64,000 nt of DNA from Kordia algicida (GTDB lineage: Bacteria > Bacteroidota > Bacteroidia > Flavobacteriales > Flavobacteriaceae): NCBI RefSeq assembly GCF_051013375.1, contig NZ_CP142125.1. The stretch is one strand, 5' to 3'. This document shows, one piece after another, positions 34,024 to 40,491 of the stretch. A program made the translations under genes and the position numbers. The notes beneath the pieces were generated by a model, which did not search any database, was not told the origin of the DNA, and saw nothing but the letters and a program-made list of their open reading frames with translations. The first letter of the stretch is position 1. Each line of letters starts with the position of its first letter.

Positions 34024-34062
34024 AAACTATACTTACTTTTGCTACTATAAAAATTATAGTTT
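34024..34062. promoter_or_regulatory. Candidate HxlR operator
   Basis: AAACTATA at 34024-34031 and TATAGTTT at 34055-34062 form a perfect 8-bp inverted repeat that brackets the plus-strand -7 box; ACTATA also occurs in direct orientation at 34043-34048. The position would let one regulator govern both divergent promoters. Confidence 0.5.
34034..34041 (+). promoter_or_regulatory. Promoter -7 box of the oxidoreductase gene
   Basis: TACTTTTG matches TAnnTTTG, 41 bp upstream of the start codon at 34083, with ATTG about 19 bp further upstream as a weak -33 element. Confidence 0.5.
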
Positions 34063-34082
34063 AATCAAAAAAAAGATATAGA

Positions 34083-34682
34083 ATGAGTTTTTTAACAGCC
34101 ATGCAACAACGATATACGACAAAAAAATACGATGCTTCAAAAAAGATTGCCACAAAAGATAAGGAAGCTTTGAAAGAAATTTTACGCTTGAGTCCATCTT
34201 CCATCAACAGTCAGCCGTGGAAATTCACATTTGTTTCGGACGAAGCAACTAAGCAAAAACTTTCAGAGGTTTCTTGGTTGAATACGAGCAAAGTATTGGA
34301 CAGTGATACCATAATTGTTTTTAGTCAAATTGATGATATTTCCTCGTTTGAGCAACAGATTGAAGCAGAGCTACCTGAAGGTGCGGTAAATTATTTTAAG
34401 GAGTTTATCAAACCACAATCAGAAGCAGCAATTAAAGCTTGGTTTGGCAAACAAGTCTATTTGTCTTTAGGTGTTTTGTTGAGTGCTTGCGCAGAAATGG
34501 GCATTGATGCCACACCAATGGAAGGTATTGAACCTGATAATTATGATAAAATTTTAGGATTAGAAAATTATAAAACACTTGCGGCAGTTGCGATTGGATA
34601 TCGTGCGGAAGATGATAAAAATCAACCAAGTATCAATCCGAAATCAAGGAGAGATTTTGAGAAGGTTATTAAGACTGTGTAA
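34083..34682 (+). CDS. Nitroreductase-family NAD(P)H-dependent oxidoreductase
   Basis: A 199-residue flavoenzyme. Motifs: QQRYTTKKYD near 8, LRLSPSSINSQPWKF near 37 (FMN phosphate and ring contacts), YLSLGVLLSACAEMGIDATP near 124 and AVAIGYRAEDD near 167. It resembles the NfsB group that reduces quinones and nitro compounds. It is divergent from the HxlR regulator, suggesting induction by electrophiles or oxidants (inference from family context). A strong hairpin at 34736 ends the transcript. Confidence 0.9.
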   Translation: MSFLTAMQQRYTTKKYDASKKIATKDKEALKEILRLSPSSINSQPWKFTFVSDEATKQKLSEVSWLNTSKVLDSDTIIVFSQIDDISSFEQQIEAELPEGAVNYFKEFIKPQSEAAIKAWFGKQVYLSLGVLLSACAEMGIDATPMEGIEPDNYDKILGLENYKTLAAVAIGYRAEDDKNQPSINPKSRRDFEKVIKTV

Positions 34683-34735
34683 ATTTTCTTTGAGAATATT
34701 CTAGCGAAAGCTAAAAAAACAATACGTGTAGAATT

Positions 34736-34775
34736 AATAGCGATTTGAAAAAAGTTTCAAGTCGCTATTTTATTT
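34736..34775 (+). terminator. Terminator of the oxidoreductase gene
   Basis: AATAGCGATTTGAAA and TTTCAAGTCGCTATT form a 15-base stem with one mismatch around a four-base loop, followed by a T-rich run. Confidence 0.85.
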
Positions 34776-34780
34776 CATAT

Positions 34781-34828
34781 TTAAGAAAAAACAATTTCTT
34801 CTGCCATGACTCTAGAGTTTAAAAGAAC
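34781..34828 (-). pseudogene. C-terminal remnant (MAEEIVFS end), paired with the small ORF at 35460
   Basis: On the minus strand this stretch ends ...RVMAEEIVFS and a TAA stop, closely matching the end RIMAEEIDFS of the small ORF at 35460-35582; at the DNA level 25 of 29 bases agree (34781-34809 against 35460-35488). Upstream the similarity fades quickly, so only a tail of a gene remains. The two copies flank the toxin-antitoxin pair. Confidence 0.45.
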
Positions 34829-34886
34829 TCTTATTTAAAAATAAAGTATAGTCTCTTTTTTGTATTTTTGTTTAAAACAGAATATT

Positions 34887-35105
34887 ATGCGTACGATACA
34901 GTTAAAAATTAACGAAAAGGTTTATGATAAATTTATATGGCTGTTGAGTAAATTTACTAAAGATGAAATTGAAATTGTAAGTGATAGTTCTGATTTTAAA
35001 ACTTCACAAGACTATTTACGCAAAGAATTAAATGAAATTGAAAGTGGAAAGGCCAATTTCATATCTCAAAAAGATTTTGAAGATCGTTTAAATGAAATAA
35101 TTTAA
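34887..35105 (+). CDS. Type II antitoxin of the pair with the ParE/RelE-like toxin
   Basis: A 72-residue acidic protein beginning MRTIQLKINEKVYDKFIWLL, a beta strand plus helix as in ribbon-helix-helix-type antitoxins, and ending in a toxin-wrapping helix with GKANFISQKDFEDRLNEII. The frame starts at 34860, but ATG 34887 is the natural start because it begins the conserved strand. The toxin gene follows after 8 bp in the same orientation, the standard order of such modules. Confidence 0.8.
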   Translation: MRTIQLKINEKVYDKFIWLLSKFTKDEIEIVSDSSDFKTSQDYLRKELNEIESGKANFISQKDFEDRLNEII

Positions 35106-35113
35106 GGGTTTCC

Positions 35114-35395
35114 ATGAAAATTATCTATAAAGATACGTTTGTTGAAAGACTTGAGAAACAATTAAAATATATTGCAAAAAATAATCAAAAATCAGCAATA
35201 AAATTAAAGTCAGAGTTACTACAAAGGATTAAAAGCATACCTGAAAATCCTTATTTATTCCGAAAATCAATCTACTTTGAAGATGATTCAATCAGAGATT
35301 TAATACATAAAGGATATACAATAGTTTTCAGAATACGTGAAAATCAAATCCAAGTATTCGGATTTGTTAGATTTCAAGAAAAACCAACTGATTAA
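35114..35395 (+). CDS. ParE/RelE-family type II toxin
   Basis: A 93-residue basic protein with the compact RelE-like fold pattern: N-terminal strand KIIYKDTFVERLEKQL, helical pair, then SIRDLIHKGYTIVFRIREN and QVFGFVRFQEKP, the strands that carry active-site residues in the superfamily. Arg-Asp-Leu and a late Phe-Arg-Ile-Arg are visible. ParE members poison gyrase and RelE members cleave mRNA; which applies cannot be decided from sequence alone. It is preceded by its antitoxin. Confidence 0.82.
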   Translation: MKIIYKDTFVERLEKQLKYIAKNNQKSAIKLKSELLQRIKSIPENPYLFRKSIYFEDDSIRDLIHKGYTIVFRIRENQIQVFGFVRFQEKPTD

Positions 35396-35417
35396 TAAGG
35401 TTACCCCAAAATAAATC

Positions 35418-35450
35418 TATAAAATTATCAAGTCTTTTTATAATTTTATA
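35418..35450. terminator. Weak terminator-like hairpin after the toxin gene
   Basis: TATAAAATTAT and ATAATTTTATA form an 11-base A+T-only stem about 25 bp after the toxin stop. It lacks G-C pairs, so termination strength is doubtful. Confidence 0.3.
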
Positions 35451-35459
35451 ATGATTTCA

Positions 35460-35582
35460 TTAAGAAAAATCAATTTCCTCCGCCATTATTCGCAATACAT
35501 CCGATCTGTTGACCATTGTTAACACCTTTGTCATACTTGCACGAAGTTGTTCATGGTTTTTAAAATTTTCAAAAATTCCCAT
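35460..35582 (-). CDS. Small ORF of 40 residues downstream of the DUF2589 remnant
   Basis: ATG 35582 to TAA 35460 encodes MGIFENFKNHEQLRASMTKV and 20 further residues ending RIMAEEIDFS. It is hydrophilic and looks like real coding sequence or the intact tail of a larger gene; I recognise no family. It begins 16 bp after the stop of the DUF2589 fragment, and a decayed copy of its end lies at 34781 on the other side of the toxin-antitoxin module. Confidence 0.4.
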   Translation of the reverse strand: MGIFENFKNHEQLRASMTKVLTMVNRSDVLRIMAEEIDFS

Positions 35583-35598
35583 GATATACGTATTGAAG

Positions 35599-35838
35599 TC
35601 AATTAACATCAAATTCAGTTTCTACGTTTCTTGATGCAATCGAATTTATTTTTGCGTTAAAATCTACTGTAGTTTCATCAAGACTAATAAAAGGAATTAG
35701 CAACATGATTAAAATTGGCACTTCAATTTTCATATCTTGAAATTGTGCAGGTCTTGCTACTTGCGTTCCTAAAGCTGACGAAACTGTTGGAGCTACAATA
35801 GTTAATCTAGCCACAGTTGTTCCTCCAGAAAAAATCAA
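35599..35838 (-). pseudogene. DUF2589 C-terminal fragment
   Basis: The reading (79 residues, TTG or GTG start only) ends with IPFISLDETTVDFNAKINSI, the hallmark end of DUF2589 proteins (IPxxxIDExTIDFxAKI). A normal member is about 150-200 residues, and the helical N-terminal half is absent; an in-frame TAG lies just upstream of 35838. The fragment is therefore a truncated copy. GGAGG precedes the GTG codon for VARLTI, so some translation is conceivable. The family's function is unknown. Confidence 0.55.
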
Positions 35839-35903
35839 GGAAGAAAACTAGATTGTTACAGGGAAAACGCTATTTAATTTTTAGGAAAAGTACTAAAAAC
35901 CAA

Positions 35904-35930
35904 AAACCTCAGTATTTTTTACTGAGGTTT
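35904..35930. terminator. Terminator downstream of the GH18-like gene
   Basis: AAACCTCAGTA and TACTGAGGTTT form a perfect 11-base stem with a five-base T loop, just after the end of the GH18-like gene on the minus strand and followed there by T residues. Confidence 0.8.
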
Positions 35931-35964
35931 CTTACTATTTGACTAAGATGGTATTGTATTCTTT

Positions 35965-36819
35965 TTATTTTAATCCGCTTAAAATAGCATTTGCATACGC
36001 TTGCGGATCATTTCCACATTTTTCAATATCGTCATATAACCAGATGAATCCGCCTTGAATTTTGTCTTTTTTCCACTTTGTAAACTGACTTTTTATTTGC
36101 TTTGGATCCATTCCTTGCGTACAATTATCACCATGCTTACACCATAAACCTGGATCGATAAAGCCTGCGGCATCAAAATTACTTCCCATAGCTTTTTGTA
36201 ATGGATCAATCCAACCTTGTTTAACATAGCCAATATTTCCTGCTCCACCAGCATAACATTGTAAATTGAATCCTGTAACTAATCCTGGATTTGTTTTTTC
36301 TAAAAGAACCAAACAATTGATCCAGAACGCACTGTTTGTGTACGGACAAAATGTAATTTGCTTATATCCGATTGTTGCCAACATACGACTCAGTCGTGTA
36401 ATGGTATTGATATTGTAGTTTCCTTCATCATCATAATCAATTCCATCAATTGCAGGAATTGCTTCTAATAAAGCTTGAAAGTTTCTGTATAAAATACTCG
36501 TTGGTCCGTCACCTTGTGTATTGAGTAACGTCATAATGTGATAAAAATCGTTTGTTTCCCAGCCTCCAATTGAGAATAGGATTCTATTGACGCTTCCACC
36601 TTCCTTTACTTCTGCTAATTGTTGTCCCCAACTATGATCGCCCACGTAAGACCCGCTGGTTACAATTAGTGTGTCATTGTATGCTAAATCTCCATTAGGG
36701 CGCACATGTAGTGCCCAACAAACAACTGTTGTAAAATCTGATTTTTTGATTGTTGGTAATGCTGAATTTTCTCCCGGATAAAAAGGTCCGCCGCCATAAA
36801 TTGATGCTGTAAGTGCCAT
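35965..36819 (-). CDS. Glycoside hydrolase family 18-like protein without signal peptide
   Basis: A 284-residue (beta/alpha)8-type protein. The catalytic loop DGIDYDDE near 126 satisfies the GH18 motif DxxDxDxE with the acid Glu in place, preceded by the strand RILFSIGGWETNDFY (SxGG motif) near 80; a Trp-containing late segment GGFIWLYDDIEK suits the substrate floor. This is the chitinase/endo-N-acetylglucosaminidase/lectin superfamily. There is no signal peptide or T9SS domain, so it would stay in the cytosol unless exported by an unusual route. It is a single-gene unit bounded by a terminator. Confidence 0.7.
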   Translation of the reverse strand: MALTASIYGGGPFYPGENSALPTIKKSDFTTVVCWALHVRPNGDLAYNDTLIVTSGSYVGDHSWGQQLAEVKEGGSVNRILFSIGGWETNDFYHIMTLLNTQGDGPTSILYRNFQALLEAIPAIDGIDYDDEGNYNINTITRLSRMLATIGYKQITFCPYTNSAFWINCLVLLEKTNPGLVTGFNLQCYAGGAGNIGYVKQGWIDPLQKAMGSNFDAAGFIDPGLWCKHGDNCTQGMDPKQIKSQFTKWKKDKIQGGFIWLYDDIEKCGNDPQAYANAILSGLK

Positions 36820-37063
36820 AAGTATAGTTTTTAGTTTGTTATATGGTAAACTTACAATTGAAACATTAGAATTTTTAACGTGATTTTCTTGATTTTGAAA
36901 TTCCCGTATTTTTACTTGGTTTATATTTTGATTGAAAAATTAAAAGATTGAAGAATTTAAAAATTACTATGATTTTTAAAAAATTTCCTTTTTGCCATTG
37001 TAATTGCTTTCTACAGAAACTATATAGGTTTGGAGAATGTAATGTTGATTTTATAATGAAAGT

Positions 37064-37354
37064 AGTTCAACTTACAATTTTAAATGCATCTTTCAGACTT
37101 TTTAAGTGTTACGTATCATAAAAAGCGATCACTCTTTTAAAAAAATCAAAACTTCATAGAGAAAGATTCCTTTAGACAAAGGAATTAGTTCAACTTACAA
37201 TTTTAAATGCGTCTTTCAGACTTTTTCAAGTGTTACGTATCATAAAAAGCGAGCACTCTTTTAAAAAAATCAAAACTTCAGAGAGAAAGATTCCTTTAGA
37301 CAAAGGAATTAGTTCAACTTACAATTTTAAACGCGCCTTTCAGACTTTTTAAAA
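37064..37354. repeat. Direct tandem repeat, 123-124-bp unit, about 2.4 copies
   Basis: The unit begins AGTTCAACTTACAATTTTAA at 37064, 37187 and 37311; the first copy is 123 bp, the second 124 bp and the third stops after about 44 bp. Copies differ at only a few positions. Each full unit ends in the perfect hairpin ATTCCTTT-AGAC-AAAGGAAT. It lies in the 611-bp gap 36820-37430, where the remainder (36820-37063) is A+T-rich with no supported gene. Confidence 0.9.
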
Positions 37355-37365
37355 TTGAGTTTCAC

Positions 37366-37402
37366 TAAAAAAAAACTCCAAAGCTTTCACTTTGGAGTTT
37401 TT
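37366..37402 (-). terminator. Terminator of the DUF4293 gene
   Basis: AAACTCCAAAG and CTTTGGAGTTT-type arms around a short loop; on the minus strand the hairpin is followed by a run of nine T. It sits 30 bp after the DUF4293 stop. Confidence 0.85.
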
Positions 37403-37430
37403 ACGCACTAAGATTACTAAGATGTTAGGT

Positions 37431-37841
37431 TTATCGCAATCGATCTACAGATTTTACAAGATCTTCATCCTTCTTTATTGCTCGGTTTGCGAGCACTAAT
37501 AAAACGATAGAAATGATAGGAAGAATGATCCCAATACCTTTCTCTGAGATTTCACTCTCTCCAGATAAATTTAGCATTCGATATACAAATATCCCTAATA
37601 AAATAAGGTGTAATAAGATGTTGAAGCGATTCAACACAAATTGTAATTTTCTATTTTTGAATAAAAAGATTGTGATTAAAGCCAATACTGCTGACGCCAT
37701 AAACAAACCTAAATATAAGGGTTCGTCTTTTGCAAACACTGCTGCTCCATTTTCTAGCGTGTACAGACCAAATACAAACGTTAAACCACCAGCAATTGCA
37801 GCGACTAATAATAGGTATATGGTTTGTATTCTTTGAATCAT
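37431..37841 (-). CDS. DUF4293 membrane protein
   Basis: A 136-residue integral membrane protein with four hydrophobic helices (about 5-27, 42-62, 68-88 and 103-122) and the family start MIQRIQTIYLLLVAAIAGGL. DUF4293 is Bacteroidota-specific and commonly neighbours rho, as here (divergent). Its function is unknown. Confidence 0.9.
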   Translation of the reverse strand: MIQRIQTIYLLLVAAIAGGLTFVFGLYTLENGAAVFAKDEPLYLGLFMASAVLALITIFLFKNRKLQFVLNRFNILLHLILLGIFVYRMLNLSGESEISEKGIGIILPIISIVLLVLANRAIKKDEDLVKSVDRLR

Positions 37842-38020
37842 ATCTTAAAATTGGATCACAAAAATAATAGTTCTTTTCATAAAATACTATTTTGTTTATT
37901 AAAATAAATTTGTATTATTGCATAGACAATTCATAATCTATTGTTAATAATAGATTTACACACTTCTTAAGAGTATTTTTATCACTCATTTTTCAAAAAA
38001 AATTCATTACAATCCAATAA

Positions 38021-39748
38021 ATGTTAGAAATTTCAGAATTAAAAAGCAAAAAACTCCCTGAGCTACAAGAGATAGCGAAGACTTTAGCCGTTCCGAAGTA
38101 CAGATCTTTAAAGAAATTAGATTTAATTTATAAAATATTAGACCTTCAAGCGAGCAATCCTGAATCGGTAGCACCGATTACTAAAGTTGAACCCAAGCCA
38201 AAAGCTGAGGAAACTACTACTAAGAGAAAGCGGATTAAGCGAGAACCTAATCAACGATCTGAGAAAACTACCGCATCTTCTTCACAACAAAAAAAGTCTG
38301 AACCTACGACTTCTGAAAAATCTAACACACAAGCTTCCAAACAAAGTAAGCAACCACGCAAGACATCTGATAAGAATCAAAAAAACAATCCGCCACAAGC
38401 GAAAAAAGAAGATTCTAAAAAGAATACGAATGATTCTTCAGACAATAATAGCAAACAACAGCATAACAATAACAAGAAAGATCATTCTCAGCAAAATAAT
38501 AAGCAACATAATAACAAGAAGGATCATTCTCAACAAAATAATAAGCAACACAATAACAACAAAAAGGATAATTCCAATAAAAATAACGGAAATAAAGATC
38601 AGCGTAATCGCTATCGTGAGCCTGATTTTGAATTTGACGGAATTATTGAAAGTGAAGGTGTACTCGACATCATGCAAGATGGTTACGGATTTTTAAGATC
38701 ATCTGACTACAACTATTTGTCTTCACCTGATGATATTTATGTATCACAATCACAAATTCGTTTGTTTGGACTGAAAACTGGAGATACCGTATTAGGTATT
38801 GTAAGACCTCCAAAAGAAGGCGAAAAGTATTTTCCTTTAATAAAGGTTAGCAAAATTAACGGAATGGATCCTCAAGTAGTACGAGATCGTGTTGCATTTG
38901 AGCATTTGACACCGTTATTTCCAGATGAGAAATTTAATTTAGCTCATCGTCAAAGTACAATCTCTACACGAATTATGGATTTGTTTGCTCCAATAGGAAA
39001 AGGACAAAGAGGAATGATTGTTTCGCAGCCAAAAACAGGTAAAACAATGTTATTGAAAGATGTTGCGAATGCTATTGCAGCAAATCATCCTGAGGTTTAT
39101 CAAATTGTATTGTTAATTGATGAACGTCCTGAAGAAGTTACCGACATGCAACGCAATGTGAAAGGTGAAGTAATTGCTTCAACCTTTGATAAAGAGGCTT
39201 CAGATCATGTTAAAGTTGCTAATATTGTTTTAGAAAAAGCAAAACGTTTGGTAGAATGTGGACACGATGTTGTTATTTTACTGGATTCGATCACACGACT
39301 TGCCAGAGCCTATAATACGGTACAACCTGCTTCTGGAAAGATATTAAGTGGTGGTGTGGATGCAAATGCACTTCACAAACCAAAACGTTTCTTTGGAGCT
39401 GCCAGAAATATTGAAGGTGGCGGATCATTATCAATTATTGCTACAGCATTGACAGAAACTGGATCTAAAATGGATGAAGTAATTTTTGAGGAATTTAAAG
39501 GAACTGGTAACATGGAACTTCAGTTAGATCGTAAGATTTCTAATAGAAGAATCTTCCCTGCAATCGATCTTACTTCTTCAAGTACGCGTAGAGACGATTT
39601 ATTACTTGATGATAACACAATTCAGCGTATGTGGGTAATGCGAAAGTATTTGGCAGATATGAATCCTGTAGAAGCAATGGAATTTATCAACCAACGTATA
39701 AAACAAACTAGAAATAATGAGGAATTTTTGATTTCTATGAACGCATAA
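38021..39748 (+). CDS. rho: Transcription termination factor Rho with a long disordered insertion
   Basis: 575 residues. Rho N-terminal helical domain (1-45), then about 155 residues of low-complexity Lys/Asn/Gln/Ser/His sequence (45-200) that includes a duplicated NNKKDHSQQNNKQH, then the RNA-binding OB fold (GVLDIMQDGYGFLRSSDYNY near 213) and the hexameric ATPase with Walker A SQPKTGKTMLL near 337, Walker B VVILLDSITRLARAYN and the secondary RNA site. Comparable disordered insertions occur in other Bacteroidota Rho proteins and in one gut species were linked to phase separation. A strong terminator follows. Confidence 0.96.
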   Translation: MLEISELKSKKLPELQEIAKTLAVPKYRSLKKLDLIYKILDLQASNPESVAPITKVEPKPKAEETTTKRKRIKREPNQRSEKTTASSSQQKKSEPTTSEKSNTQASKQSKQPRKTSDKNQKNNPPQAKKEDSKKNTNDSSDNNSKQQHNNNKKDHSQQNNKQHNNKKDHSQQNNKQHNNNKKDNSNKNNGNKDQRNRYREPDFEFDGIIESEGVLDIMQDGYGFLRSSDYNYLSSPDDIYVSQSQIRLFGLKTGDTVLGIVRPPKEGEKYFPLIKVSKINGMDPQVVRDRVAFEHLTPLFPDEKFNLAHRQSTISTRIMDLFAPIGKGQRGMIVSQPKTGKTMLLKDVANAIAANHPEVYQIVLLIDERPEEVTDMQRNVKGEVIASTFDKEASDHVKVANIVLEKAKRLVECGHDVVILLDSITRLARAYNTVQPASGKILSGGVDANALHKPKRFFGAARNIEGGGSLSIIATALTETGSKMDEVIFEEFKGTGNMELQLDRKISNRRIFPAIDLTSSSTRRDDLLLDDNTIQRMWVMRKYLADMNPVEAMEFINQRIKQTRNNEEFLISMNA

Positions 39749-39779
39749 AGCTATTTAGAATTACAAAATACCATATTAA

Positions 39780-39818
39780 AAAAAGCTACTTACAATTATT
39801 TATGTAAGTAGCTTTTTT
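39780..39818 (+). terminator. Intrinsic terminator of rho
   Basis: AAAAAGCTACTTAC and GTAAGTAGCTTTTTT give a perfect 14-base stem with a ten-base loop and a T tail. Confidence 0.9.
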
Positions 39819-39852
39819 AATTGCTAACTTTTTGAAGGAAAAGTTTAGGTAT

Positions 39853-39882
39853 AAAAAAAGCTCCAACAAATGTTGAAGCTAT
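39853..39882 (-). terminator. Intrinsic terminator of rpsT
   Basis: On the minus strand AGCTTCAACATTTGTTGGAG and the following CT close an AGCT..AGCT stem with a CAAC/GTTG core, followed by a run of seven T. Confidence 0.75.
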
Positions 39883-39905
39883 ATATTATAAAGTTAATTT
39901 CTTCT

Positions 39906-40157
39906 TTATAAAGAACTAACGTGCTTTGCTAACTTTGATTTTAAATTAGCTGCTTTATTATCATGGATAATGTTACGCTTTGCTAATTTATCAATCATAG
40001 ATACTACATTAGAGAATAAAGCCTCAGCTTCTTTCTTATCCGTCAATGCTCTTAATTTCTTAATAGCATTACGAGTAGTTTTATGCTGATATCTGTTTCT
40101 TAGACGCTTTGTCTCGTTACTTCTAATTCTCTTTAATGCTGACTTGTGATTTGCCAT
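39906..40157 (-). CDS. rpsT: 30S ribosomal protein S20
   Basis: An 83-residue, strongly basic, all-helical primary rRNA-binding protein of the small subunit. MANHKSALKRIRSNETKRLR is the family start; the end KAANLKSKLAKHVSSL is also canonical. Length is normal. It is transcribed downstream of the two tRNA-Glu genes and may share their promoter region, with 40 bp between. Confidence 0.97.
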   Translation of the reverse strand: MANHKSALKRIRSNETKRLRNRYQHKTTRNAIKKLRALTDKKEAEALFSNVVSMIDKLAKRNIIHDNKAANLKSKLAKHVSSL

Positions 40158-40196
40158 CTCTCTTTTTAATTAATCTTTTTTAAACTTAATGTTTAG

Positions 40197-40268
40197 TAGC
40201 CCGTAGGGGATTCGAACCCCTGTTACCAGGATGAAAACCTGGCGTCCTAACCCCTAGACGAACGGGCC
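40197..40268 (-). tRNA. tRNA-Glu (anticodon TTC), copy 1
   Basis: Minus-strand cloverleaf of 72 nt plus terminal CCA not encoded. Acceptor GGCCCGT pairs with ACGGGCT (terminal G-U), anticodon arm CCAGG-TTTTCAT-CCTGG exposes TTC, and the T arm AGGGG-TTCGAAT-CCCCT is perfect. It is identical to the copy at 40342. Confidence 0.96.
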
Positions 40269-40341
40269 ATCATTTTTCAATGAGGTTGCAAATTTAATTT
40301 ATTAATTAATATTTGCAAATAAAACTTTCAGAAAAAATTAG

Positions 40342-40413
40342 TAGCCCGTAGGGGATTCGAACCCCTGTTACCAGGATGAAAACCTGGCGTCCTAACCCCT
40401 AGACGAACGGGCC
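40342..40413 (-). tRNA. tRNA-Glu (anticodon TTC), copy 2
   Basis: Base-for-base identical to the tRNA at 40197-40268, 73 bp away from it, with the same acceptor, anticodon and T arms. The spacer between the copies is unrelated sequence, so the repeat is confined to the tRNA and about two flanking bases. Confidence 0.96.
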
Positions 40414-40491
40414 ATTATTTCTGTTAGCGGATGCAAAAATACAACTATTTTTATATGCTCCAACTATTTTTTAAAGTTTTTTTTATTTTTT

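Noticed and set aside
34781..35488. 29-bp direct repeats flanking the toxin-antitoxin pair as an integrase attachment site
   Set aside because: No integrase or tRNA end is present, and the repeats encode matching protein tails, so paralogous gene remnants explain them better.
36969..37121. 50-codon plus-strand reading starting MIFKKFPFCHCNCFLQKLYR
   Set aside because: It runs into the 123-bp repeat, has Cys/Phe-rich random composition and no ribosome-binding or promoter signal.
38187..38696. 169-codon plus-strand reading inside rho
   Set aside because: It is the +1 frame of the low-complexity insertion; its Ile/Asn/Lys/Arg repeats are a by-product of AAT/AAG-rich codons.
40190..40415. tRNA-associated genomic island
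   Set aside because: Both sides of the tRNA genes are core genes (rpsT, proS), with no integrase or partial tRNA copy nearby.
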